Positions 1 through 5,080 of a stretch of DNA of 5,080 bases are shown in pieces. The translations under genes were made by a program, and so were the position numbers. The stretch is from JAXHUK01 sp034189725 (GTDB taxonomy: Bacteria; Chloroflexota; Dehalococcoidia; SZUA-161). Location: the NCBI GenBank assembly GCA_034189725.1, contig JAXHUK010000178.1, positions 1-5,080 on the forward strand. The letters run 5' to 3'. The notes under the pieces are model-generated. The model was not told where the DNA came from. It worked only from the letters and a program-made list of their open reading frames with translations, and did not search any database. Position 1 is the first letter of the stretch. Each line of letters begins with the position of its first letter.

Positions 1-47
1 TTAGCCCCGAATTTATGCGTGATTCAATATCAAGCGAAATAAGATGA
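1..47 (+). CDS. possible 3' end of an upstream trp-operon gene (partial)
   Basis: Two frames stay open from the window start up to trpC. The frame beginning at base 3 reads SPEFMRDSISSEIR and stops at the TGA of 45-47, giving a 4-base ATGA overlap with the trpC start. The frame beginning at base 1 stops at the TAA of 40-42. I prefer the overlapping frame, because ATGA coupling is used again at trpB1/trpA and trpC has only a weak ribosome binding site of its own. In many bacteria trpD (anthranilate phosphoribosyltransferase) precedes trpC, so this could be the TrpD C-terminus. The 14 residues carry no recognisable motif, so neither the identity nor the frame is secure. Confidence 0.3.
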   Translation, partial: SPEFMRDSISSEIR

Positions 48-835
48 TTCTAGATAAAATAGTAGATAACAGGAAGAAACGGATCGCAGAGCGTAAATCA
101 CAAACACCGCTCGCTGACATCAAGCGAGCGGTAGAGAATCAAACAGCACCGCGAGACTTTGCAGCTGCGCTGAAGCGCGATACAATCAGCCTGATAGCCG
201 AGGTGAAACGGGCATCTCCATCAAAAGGTCTGCTCCACCCCAACCTCGTCGCCTCATCACTCGCGCAGACTTACAGCCAAAATGGCGCTGCCGCTATCTC
301 AGTGCTGACAGAACCCGACTACTTCCTGGGGAGTTTCGACGACCTCGAAGCAGCACACGCGGATGTGGGCGTTCCTGTCCTGTGCAAGGATTTCATTATC
401 GACAGCTATCAGATATATGAGGCTCGATCTCACGGTGCCGATGCCGTCCTGCTCATTGCTGCCATTTTAGGCCGAAACGAACTCCATGCTCTGATGGGAG
501 CTGCCCACTCTCTGGGAATGGCAGCTCTGGTCGAGGTGCATAACAGAGAGGAGTTAATGATAGCTCTGGATGTTTCTCCCCGAATCATTGGCATTAACAA
601 CCGTAATCTCGCTGACTTCAGTGTTGATCTGGAGACAACCTTCAGCCTCCGTCCGCTAATCCCACCGAACACAGTAATAGTAAGCGAGAGCGGCATTCAT
701 ACCCGTGATGACGTGGTTAGCCTCCAGAATGCAGGAGTCGACGCAATCCTGGTCGGTGAAGCTCTGGTTACGCATCCCCAACCAGCAGCAAAAATAGACG
801 AGCTTCTGGGTCAAATAAGACACAGTGCGAGGTAA
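44..835 (+). CDS. trpC: indole-3-glycerol-phosphate synthase TrpC
   Basis: Cytoplasmic (beta/alpha)8-barrel enzyme that decarboxylates and cyclises CdRP to indole-3-glycerol phosphate, the fourth step from chorismate to tryptophan. At 263 residues it has the usual length of a monofunctional TrpC, with no fused TrpF domain. The family's catalytic signature is complete: E53 and K55 in IAEVKRASPSKG (51-62), K115 in LCKDFI, E164 in LVEVH, N185 in GINNRNL, E215/S216 in SESGI, and the phosphate-binding end DAILVGEAL (233-241). The N-terminal MILDKIVDNRKKRIAERK is the typical extra helix before the barrel and supports the ATG at 44. No strong Shine-Dalgarno precedes it, which suggests translational coupling to an upstream gene through the ATGA at 44-47. 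The trpF start follows its stop by only 6 bases, so the two consecutive steps are made from one transcript. The assignment is essentially certain. Confidence 0.97.
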   Translation: MILDKIVDNRKKRIAERKSQTPLADIKRAVENQTAPRDFAAALKRDTISLIAEVKRASPSKGLLHPNLVASSLAQTYSQNGAAAISVLTEPDYFLGSFDDLEAAHADVGVPVLCKDFIIDSYQIYEARSHGADAVLLIAAILGRNELHALMGAAHSLGMAALVEVHNREELMIALDVSPRIIGINNRNLADFSVDLETTFSLRPLIPPNTVIVSESGIHTRDDVVSLQNAGVDAILVGEALVTHPQPAAKIDELLGQIRHSAR

Positions 836-841
836 ACAGCT

Positions 842-1456
842 ATGGCGAGAATAAAGATATGCGGCATAACCAACAAAGAAGATGCTCTGGCGGCAATTGA
901 ATGTGGTGCTGACGCACTGGGATTCATATTCGCACCGAGCCCCCGCCAGGTAACTGCTTCCACAGTCAAAAGCATAGTATCAAAGCTACCACCATTTGTC
1001 AGTAAAGTGGGCGTCTTTGTCAACAATGATCTCGAAGAGGTGCAAAAAACCGTTGTCGAATGCAATCTCGACCTTGTCCAATTACACGGTGACGAATCCC
1101 CAGAGTATTGTGCCGCTCTCCTTCCCAAAGTTGTCAAAGTGTTCACACCGGAAAGCTTTCCACCTGGTGAAGAATTGACCCTTTACAATGTTACGGCTTA
1201 CATGATCGACAAAGATAAGGGCGACTCAGCTGTTGAAAATTTTACATCATTACTCTGGCTTGCCCGATTGGTAAAGAGCTACGGAACAGTAATAGTAGCC
1301 GGAGGTTTAACACCTGAGAATGTGAAGCAGGCTATTGAGATAGTCGATCCCTATGCTGTTGATGTCTGCAGCGGGATTGAGGCCGAGCCTGGCAAGAAGG
1401 ACCATGAAAAACTCCGCTCCTTCATCGCGGCAGCGAAATCTTTGGAATCGCTGTAA
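842..1456 (+). CDS. trpF: phosphoribosylanthranilate isomerase TrpF, with atypical loop
   Basis: Cytoplasmic barrel enzyme that performs the Amadori rearrangement of N-(5'-phosphoribosyl)anthranilate to CdRP, the TrpC substrate. It has 204 residues, normal for stand-alone TrpF. Family features seen: KICGIT with the general-base Cys at C7, SPR with substrate-binding R35, QLHGDE (80-85), the candidate general acid D123 in MID, phosphate-binding AGGL (153-156) and DVCSGIE (174-180). The ATG at 842 has a GAGG site at 829-832, 9 bases upstream, overlapping the end of trpC. Odd point: after D123 most TrpF proteins carry a glycine-rich GGTG/GGSG loop ending in FDW. Here the stretch reads DKDKGDSAVENFTSLLW, so the glycines and the Asp of FDW are missing while the spacing is kept to within one residue. 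The pathway context and retained catalytic residues still support TrpF. Activity could be altered but is probably retained, since no other TrpF is seen in the operon. Confidence 0.94.
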   Translation: MARIKICGITNKEDALAAIECGADALGFIFAPSPRQVTASTVKSIVSKLPPFVSKVGVFVNNDLEEVQKTVVECNLDLVQLHGDESPEYCAALLPKVVKVFTPESFPPGEELTLYNVTAYMIDKDKGDSAVENFTSLLWLARLVKSYGTVIVAGGLTPENVKQAIEIVDPYAVDVCSGIEAEPGKKDHEKLRSFIAAAKSLESL

Positions 1457-1506
1457 TCACAGGGTAGTACGCAGGAGCAGACCTGTATTTTTGCCACAAA
1501 AAAGAA

Positions 1507-2709
1507 ATGGAGTATAAATTGAAACTGCCAGACGCACAAGGCCATTACGGGCCTTATGGCGGCAAATTCGTACCTGAAACACTGATGCCTGCCTTGGCTG
1601 AGTTTGAACAGGCCTACAACCAGGCTTCCGCTGACCCGCATTTCTGGGAGCAGTTCAATTCGTTGTGCCGGGAGTATGTTGGCCGTCCCACACCCCTCTA
1701 CCATGCCAAGAATCTGTCTCAGAAGCTCGGTGGAGCACAGATACTGCTCAAACGAGAGGATCTGGCTCATACCGGTGCCCACAAGATCAACAACACCCTA
1801 GGTCAAGGGCTGCTAACCGCCAGGATGGGTAAACGCCGGGTGATAGCAGAAACTGGTGCCGGACAACATGGGGTAGCCACAGCCACGGTATGCGCCATGC
1901 TTGGACTTGACTGTGTTGTCTACATGGGCGAGGAGGACATCCGGCGCCAATCTCTAAATGTATTCCGAATGAAACTGCTCGGTGCGGAAGTGCGCTCGGT
2001 CACCTCGGGTAGCCGCACACTGAAGGATGCCATAAACGAAGCCATTCGTGACTGGGTCACCAACGTACGCACAACTCACTATCTACTGGGCTCGGTTGTC
2101 GGGCCTCACCCCTACCCGATGATAGTGCGTGATTTCCAGTCGATAATAGGTAAAGAGACCAGGGAGCAGATGATAGCGGCTCATGGGAGACTTCCTGACT
2201 ACATAATCGCCTGTGTCGGGGGAGGCAGCAACGCCATGGGTATCTTTCACCCCTTCGTCGATGAACCCGGTGTAAAACTCATTGGTGTCGAGGCAGCGGG
2301 ATTGGGTATCGAGGCTGGCGATCATTCCGCCACACTGGCGATAGGCAGCCCCGGTGTACTTCATGGCGCTAAATCCTATCTCTTGCAGGATGAGCATGGA
2401 CAAATGAAAGACACAACCAGCATCGCTCCTGGCCTCGATTATCCAGGTGTGGGTCCTGAGCATAGCTACTACAAGGACACTGGTCGAGCGACCTACGTTG
2501 CGGCAACCGACAGCCAGGCACTGGAGGGATTTCAGATGCTCTCTAATACTGAAGGCATAATCCCAGCACTTGAGTCATCCCACGCGGTATATCATGCATT
2601 GCGTATAGCTCCTGAGCTAGGCAATGACAAGCTCATGGTTGTCAACATCTCCGGTCGAGGTGATAAGGATATGTCTATCGTAGCTGACGCACTGGGAGTA
2701 AGCTTATGA
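1507..2709 (+). CDS. trpB: tryptophan synthase beta chain, TrpB1 type
   Basis: PLP-dependent beta subunit that joins indole, delivered through the alpha-beta tunnel, to serine to make tryptophan. Its 400 residues match classical TrpB1. Seen: N-terminal GHYGPYGGKFVPETL (12-26), GRPTPLY (59-65), PLP lysine K93 in AHKINN, catalytic E115 in AETGAGQHG, R147 in RRQSLNVFRM, the PLP phosphate cup GGGSN (238-242), D311 in APGLDYPGVGPEH, EGIIPALESSHA (349-360), and S382 in SGRGDKD contacting the pyridine nitrogen. The communication (COMM) region, about residues 102-189, is intact, as expected for a TrpA partner. Start choice is open: ATG at 1507 has only an A-rich AAAGAA before it, while an in-frame TTG at 1519 has GGAG at 1509-1512 six bases upstream and would give an N-terminus MKLPDAQGHYG of typical length. 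It overlaps trpA by 4 bases (ATGA), the usual arrangement for equimolar subunits. Confidence 0.97.
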   Translation: MEYKLKLPDAQGHYGPYGGKFVPETLMPALAEFEQAYNQASADPHFWEQFNSLCREYVGRPTPLYHAKNLSQKLGGAQILLKREDLAHTGAHKINNTLGQGLLTARMGKRRVIAETGAGQHGVATATVCAMLGLDCVVYMGEEDIRRQSLNVFRMKLLGAEVRSVTSGSRTLKDAINEAIRDWVTNVRTTHYLLGSVVGPHPYPMIVRDFQSIIGKETREQMIAAHGRLPDYIIACVGGGSNAMGIFHPFVDEPGVKLIGVEAAGLGIEAGDHSATLAIGSPGVLHGAKSYLLQDEHGQMKDTTSIAPGLDYPGVGPEHSYYKDTGRATYVAATDSQALEGFQMLSNTEGIIPALESSHAVYHALRIAPELGNDKLMVVNISGRGDKDMSIVADALGVSL

Positions 2710-3506
2710 GCAAGGTAGGAGATATTTTTATCAAACCAGGACACAAGGCATTAATTACCTACGTAACCGTAGGCTATCCTACCGTACAAACAACACTGGA
2801 GATGGTTCCCTTGATCGCCTCCTCGGGGTGTGACCTGATAGAGTTGGGAATACCATTTTCAGACCCCTTAGCTGATGGAACCACGATTCAAAATGCAAGT
2901 TATCAAGCACTAAAGCAAGGCGTCACTATTGAAACATGTCTTGATGTAGCACAGCAGTTGAGCAAAAAGATCGACACCCCGCTGGTATTCATGACCTATT
3001 TTAACCCGGTGCATAAATATGGGCCTGATGCATTCTGTCATGATTGCACCCAGTCAGGTGTCAGTGGTCTAATCATCCCTGATCTACCCCCCGAAGAGGG
3101 TAGAGAACTGGAGAAATCAGCTCTCAAACATGACATCGACATCATTTACCTGCTTGCTCCCACGAGCACAGATGAACGCATAGACATCGTCGCGGCGAGG
3201 TCTCGGGGATTCATATACCTTGTCTCACTAGCTGGTGTCACCGGAACCAGAACCACCTTGCCCAAAGAGCTGGAGGACTTTGTGCTGAGAGTACGACAGC
3301 GAGCCCGACAACCACTCTGTGTTGGCTTCGGTATATCGACACCTGATGAAGCACAACGCGTTGCGAATGTAGCAGATGGAGTTATCGTAGGCAGCCGCCT
3401 CATACAACTTATTGAGGGAGAAGATCCAGTCAACAACGTGCGCTCTTTCATTCAAAGCTTGCGCTATGCCCTTTCCAACCATTCTGGAAAATCCCGCGAA
3501 AGTTGA
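2706..3506 (+). CDS. trpA: tryptophan synthase alpha chain TrpA
   Basis: Alpha subunit of tryptophan synthase, a (beta/alpha)8 barrel that cleaves indole-3-glycerol phosphate into indole and glyceraldehyde-3-phosphate and channels indole into TrpB1. It has 266 residues, normal for TrpA. Seen: catalytic E46 in ELGIPFSDPLADG, catalytic D57 in the same motif, FMTYFNP (95-101), IPDLPPEE (124-131), Y171 in FIYLVS, the mobile loop SLAGVTGTR (174-182) with T179, and phosphate-binding GFGIS (207-211) and IVGSRLI (227-233). Small departures from the enteric type are ADGTTIQ instead of ADGPTIQ and SLAGVTG instead of SRSGVTG. I regard these as lineage variation. The ATG at 2706 overlaps the trpB1 stop as ATGA and is served by GGGAG at 2694-2698, inside trpB1, with 7-base spacing, so translation is probably coupled. 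The polar last 12 residues form a short tail beyond the barrel. Confidence 0.97.
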   Translation: MSKVGDIFIKPGHKALITYVTVGYPTVQTTLEMVPLIASSGCDLIELGIPFSDPLADGTTIQNASYQALKQGVTIETCLDVAQQLSKKIDTPLVFMTYFNPVHKYGPDAFCHDCTQSGVSGLIIPDLPPEEGRELEKSALKHDIDIIYLLAPTSTDERIDIVAARSRGFIYLVSLAGVTGTRTTLPKELEDFVLRVRQRARQPLCVGFGISTPDEAQRVANVADGVIVGSRLIQLIEGEDPVNNVRSFIQSLRYALSNHSGKSRES

Positions 3507-3515
3507 AGTCGAAAA

Positions 3516-3539
3516 AGGAGGTTCTCTATGTAGTAGTAG
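3516..3539 (+). promoter_or_regulatory. strong Shine-Dalgarno followed by ATG and three in-frame stops (start-stop element)
   Basis: AGGAGG at 3516-3521, preceded by a run of A, sits 6 bases before an ATG at 3528-3530. This is the best ribosome binding site in the window. The ATG is followed at once by TAG TAG TAG (3531-3539), so only a single methionine could be made. It lies 9 bases after the trpA stop and 57 bases before the trpB2 start. It may be a remnant of a lost or truncated gene, a site where ribosomes load and recycle between trpA and trpB2, or chance. TCTCT (3523-3527), right after the AGGAGG, can pair with AGAGA at 3551-3555, so a hairpin that affects access to the site is conceivable. 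The sequence elements are clear but the function is unknown. Confidence 0.4.
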
Positions 3540-3572
3540 GCCACCTAGCGAGAGAGTTAATGATCCAAAATG

Positions 3573-3580
3573 AAAGGAGA
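3573..3580 (+). promoter_or_regulatory. ribosome binding site that sets the trpB2 start at 3585
   Basis: AAAGGAGA at 3573-3580 places GGAG 5 bases before the ATG at 3585. An in-frame ATG at 3570 would add MKGEY, but this Shine-Dalgarno lies inside those extra codons and the only purine run upstream of 3570 (about 3550-3556) is poorly spaced. The start at 3585 is therefore preferred. Confidence 0.8.
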
Positions 3581-3584
3581 ATAC

Positions 3585-4940
3585 ATGGATACAAAGATCC
3601 TCTTAACTGAACAAGAGATGCCCACTTCCTGGTACAATATTCAGGCCGACCTGCCGGAACCATTACCTCCCCTGCTGCATCCCGGCACCAAAGAGCCGAC
3701 CATTCTGCCTCCTCCTCTATTTTCCTCAGCGCTAAACGAACAAGAGTTCAGCAAAGAGCGCTATATAGATATACCCGAGGAAGTGCAGGATATCTACAAG
3801 TTGTGGCGTCCCAGCCCCCTCTATAGAGCCTACCGTTTGGAGAAGGCGCTTGGCACCCCAGCTCACATCTACTATAAGTATGAGGGCGTTAGCCCCGCAG
3901 GCAGTCACAAGCTCAATACCGCCGTGGCCCAGGCATACTACAATAAAAAAGAAGGGATCAAACGCCTGACCACCGAGACCGGGGCAGGGCAGTGGGGTAG
4001 CGCTCTGTCATTGGGTTGCCAGTTCTTCGGCCTGGAATTAAAGGTCTATATGGTCAAGGTAAGCTACGAACAGAAACCTTACCGACGTATCATGATGGAA
4101 ACCTGGGGATCTCACTGCGTCGCTAGCCCAAGTAAAGACACCGAGATAGGTCGCAAAATCCTGGCAGAGGACCCGAACTCCTCCGGCAGTCTGGGCATCG
4201 CCATCAGCGAAGCAGTAGAGGATGCCATGAACCGTGACGACTCCCACTACACTCTGGGGAGCGTCCTGAACCATGTCCTGCTTCATCAGACTGTTATCGG
4301 GCAGGAGAGCATGAAGCAACTTGAAAAGGTGGATGCCTACCCGGATATCATCATTGGCTGTATCGGTGGAGGCTCGAACTTTGCTGGCATGTTCTTACCC
4401 TTCGTCAAGGATAAGATTTCTGGCAAAAAGCCGAACCTGCAGATCATCAGCGTCGAACCCCAGGCCTGCCCCACGGTTACCAAAGGGCCCTATGCCTGGG
4501 ATTATGGCGATGTAGCCGGCATGGCGCCAATTGCCCTGATGTATACTCTTGGGCACTCATTCGTGCCACCCCCCGTACATGCTGGTGGGCTTCGCTATCA
4601 TGGTATGGCACCAATTATCTGCCATTTAGCCAAGCTGGGATTCATCGAGGCTCGCGCCGTGTACCAGATTCCCACCTTCCAGGCTGCTGTACAGTTCGCC
4701 CGTTCAGAGGGAATCATACCCGCGCCAGAGCCGGCACATGCTATCAAGGTAGTGATCGATGAGGCGCTAAAGTGCAAGGAGTCAGGCGAGAAGAAGAACA
4801 TATTACTTGCCCTCAGCGGACATGGGCACTTCGACCTGGGCTCCTACGAGAAATATCTCGCAGGACAGCTCGAGGACTACGAATATCCAAAGGAGATGGT
4901 CGAAGAAGCACTCAAGCAACTGCCCCAGGTACCAGCGTAG
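3585..4940 (+). CDS. trpB2: tryptophan synthase beta-like chain, TrpB2 family
   Basis: PLP-dependent second tryptophan synthase beta chain. It has 451 residues from the ATG at 3585, about 50 more than TrpB1, mostly in an N-terminal extension (WYNIQADLPEPLPPLLHPGT, 17-36) typical of TrpB2. Seen: WRPSPLYRA (74-82), PLP lysine K109 in GSHKLNTA, E131 in TETGAGQWGSA, the phosphate cup GGGSN (261-265), GGLRYHGMAP (334-343), EGIIPAPEPAHA (375-386) and SGHGHFD (411-417). Compared with TrpB1 in this window, the Asp of GLDYPG (D311) is replaced by Arg (R337 in GLRYHG) and SGRGDKD by SGHGHFD. Family members are known as TrpA-independent indole-using synthases, and some use O-phosphoserine instead of serine. 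Which donor this one uses cannot be read from sequence. It follows trpA by 78 bases with no clear promoter or terminator between them, so it is probably the last gene of the operon, serving in indole salvage or as a back-up synthase. Confidence 0.93.
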   Translation: MDTKILLTEQEMPTSWYNIQADLPEPLPPLLHPGTKEPTILPPPLFSSALNEQEFSKERYIDIPEEVQDIYKLWRPSPLYRAYRLEKALGTPAHIYYKYEGVSPAGSHKLNTAVAQAYYNKKEGIKRLTTETGAGQWGSALSLGCQFFGLELKVYMVKVSYEQKPYRRIMMETWGSHCVASPSKDTEIGRKILAEDPNSSGSLGIAISEAVEDAMNRDDSHYTLGSVLNHVLLHQTVIGQESMKQLEKVDAYPDIIIGCIGGGSNFAGMFLPFVKDKISGKKPNLQIISVEPQACPTVTKGPYAWDYGDVAGMAPIALMYTLGHSFVPPPVHAGGLRYHGMAPIICHLAKLGFIEARAVYQIPTFQAAVQFARSEGIIPAPEPAHAIKVVIDEALKCKESGEKKNILLALSGHGHFDLGSYEKYLAGQLEDYEYPKEMVEEALKQLPQVPA

Positions 4941-4954
4941 ATGTTTCGCCAACA

Positions 4955-4982
4955 GTAGGGGCGTATGATCATACGCCCCTAC
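4955..4982. terminator. 28-base perfect palindrome, likely operon terminator or palindromic repeat
   Basis: Each arm is 14 bases (GTAGGGGCGTATGA and its exact reverse complement), centred on TGATCA. As RNA it would form a stem of about 12 pairs with a GAUC tetraloop, G+C-rich in the outer part. It begins 14 bases after the trpB2 stop and just before a new promoter, the right place for an intrinsic terminator. However, the T run (TTTT, 4986-4989) begins three bases after the stem and is short, so termination may be weak. The perfect symmetry and the GTAGGGGCG end also resemble interspersed palindromic repeats common in some genomes. A protein-binding operator is a third option. Confidence 0.65.
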
Positions 4983-5007
4983 ACATTTTACTGATTACTG
5001 AATCCAG

Positions 5008-5037
5008 TTGCTCATCACCTATGTTTTCAGGTATAAT
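5008..5037 (+). promoter_or_regulatory. sigma-70-type promoter for the tRNA gene
   Basis: A perfect -10 box TATAAT at 5032-5037 lies 18 bases after a partial -35 box TTGCTC (5008-5013, three of six consensus bases). Transcription would begin near 5044-5046, a few bases before the tRNA 5' end at 5053. This indicates that the tRNA is transcribed separately from the trp operon. The -10 is convincing and the -35 is weak. Confidence 0.65.
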
Positions 5038-5052
5038 CCACATTGATAGCAC

Positions 5053-5080
5053 GCCAGCGTAGCTCAGTGGAAGAGCAGCG
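5053..5080 (+). tRNA. tRNA gene, 5' part only, probably tRNA-Thr
   Basis: The last 28 bases fold as the 5' half of a tRNA. The acceptor strand is GCCAGCG (5053-5059), followed by T8 and A9. The D arm has stem GCTC (5062-5065), loop AGTGGAA and stem GAGC (5073-5076), then A26 and the first anticodon-stem bases. The GTAGCTCAGTGG core is the standard A-box-like D-arm sequence. The anticodon, T arm and 3' acceptor strand fall outside the window. The acceptor strand beginning GCCAGCG resembles many bacterial tRNA-Thr genes, but the isotype is a guess without the anticodon. The gene is cut by the window edge and gives no sign of being broken. Confidence 0.85.

Noticed and set aside
811..1146. Open frame of 111 codons on the minus strand, with other antisense frames under trpC, trpB1, trpA and trpB2.
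   Set aside because: They lie over strongly recognised plus-strand genes, have no family motifs and look like shadow frames.
1459..1492. Possible small hairpin (CAGG/CCTG at 1472-1475/1482-1485, or ACAGG/CCTGT) followed by TATTTTT between trpF and trpB1, a candidate attenuator or terminator.
   Set aside because: The stem is only 4-5 pairs, with a loop of 6 or about 18 bases. It is too weak to call, and the downstream genes must be expressed with trpF.
2880..2882. TrpA ADGTTIQ in place of the common ADGPTIQ.
   Set aside because: The catalytic D57 is intact and the neighbouring position is known to vary among lineages. It does not suggest loss of function.
3503..3532. Promoter-like TTGAAG with TATGTA 18 bases later, upstream of trpB2.
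   Set aside because: The -10 match is poor (three of six) and overlaps the start-stop element. It is not enough to claim an internal promoter.
3560..3610. Small ORF MIQNERRIHGYKDPLN overlapping the trpB2 start, considered as a leader peptide.
   Set aside because: It contains no tryptophan codons, has a purine run only 3 bases before its ATG, and extends into trpB2 past the trpB2 ribosome site. It is most likely chance.
4932..5062. Nine-base direct repeat CCAGCGTAG at the end of trpB2 (4932-4940) and in the tRNA 5' end (5054-5062), considered as an attachment-site pair.
   Set aside because: It is too short, it lies in the tRNA 5' half rather than the 3' end usually used by integrases, and there is no integrase or mobile cargo in between.

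Overview
The window is the distal part of a bacterial tryptophan biosynthesis operon, read entirely on the plus strand. The order is [possible tail of an upstream trp gene]-trpC-trpF-trpB1-trpA-trpB2, followed by a perfect palindrome/terminator candidate and then a promoter leading into a tRNA gene that is cut by the window end. Shine-Dalgarno sites, a perfect TATAAT box before the tRNA and an uninterrupted tRNA 5' half point to Bacteria. Unfused trpC and trpF, a roughly balanced base composition, a TrpB2 next to TrpB1/TrpA and a GTAGGGGCG-type palindrome would fit a Chloroflexota (Dehalococcoidia-like) genome. That assignment is an impression from pattern, not a demonstrated placement.

Layout. 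Bases 1-47 hold at most the last codons of an upstream gene, probably overlapping trpC by ATGA. trpC (44-835) encodes indole-3-glycerol-phosphate synthase. Six bases later trpF (842-1456) encodes phosphoribosylanthranilate isomerase, with an unusual substitution of the normally glycine-rich loop. After a 50-base gap, trpB1 (1507-2709) encodes the classical tryptophan synthase beta chain, and it overlaps trpA (2706-3506, alpha chain) by ATGA. A 78-base spacer with a strong ribosome binding site in front of an ATG-TAG-TAG-TAG 'start-stop' precedes trpB2 (3585-4940), a second beta-like chain of the TrpB2 family. Bases 4941-5052 carry a 28-base perfect palindrome and a sigma-70-like promoter. A tRNA gene, best matched to tRNA-Thr, begins at 5053.

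How the genes work together. TrpF isomerises phosphoribosylanthranilate to CdRP, and TrpC decarboxylates and closes it to indole-3-glycerol phosphate. TrpA releases indole, and TrpB1, in complex with TrpA, condenses it with serine. TrpB2 may rescue free indole or work with a different amino acid donor. The operon's regulatory leader and its early genes (trpE/G/D) lie outside the window, so nothing can be said about operon-level control. The most interesting items are the two paralogous beta chains in one operon with an Asp-to-Arg active-site difference, the altered TrpF loop, the start-stop element before trpB2, and the perfect palindrome.
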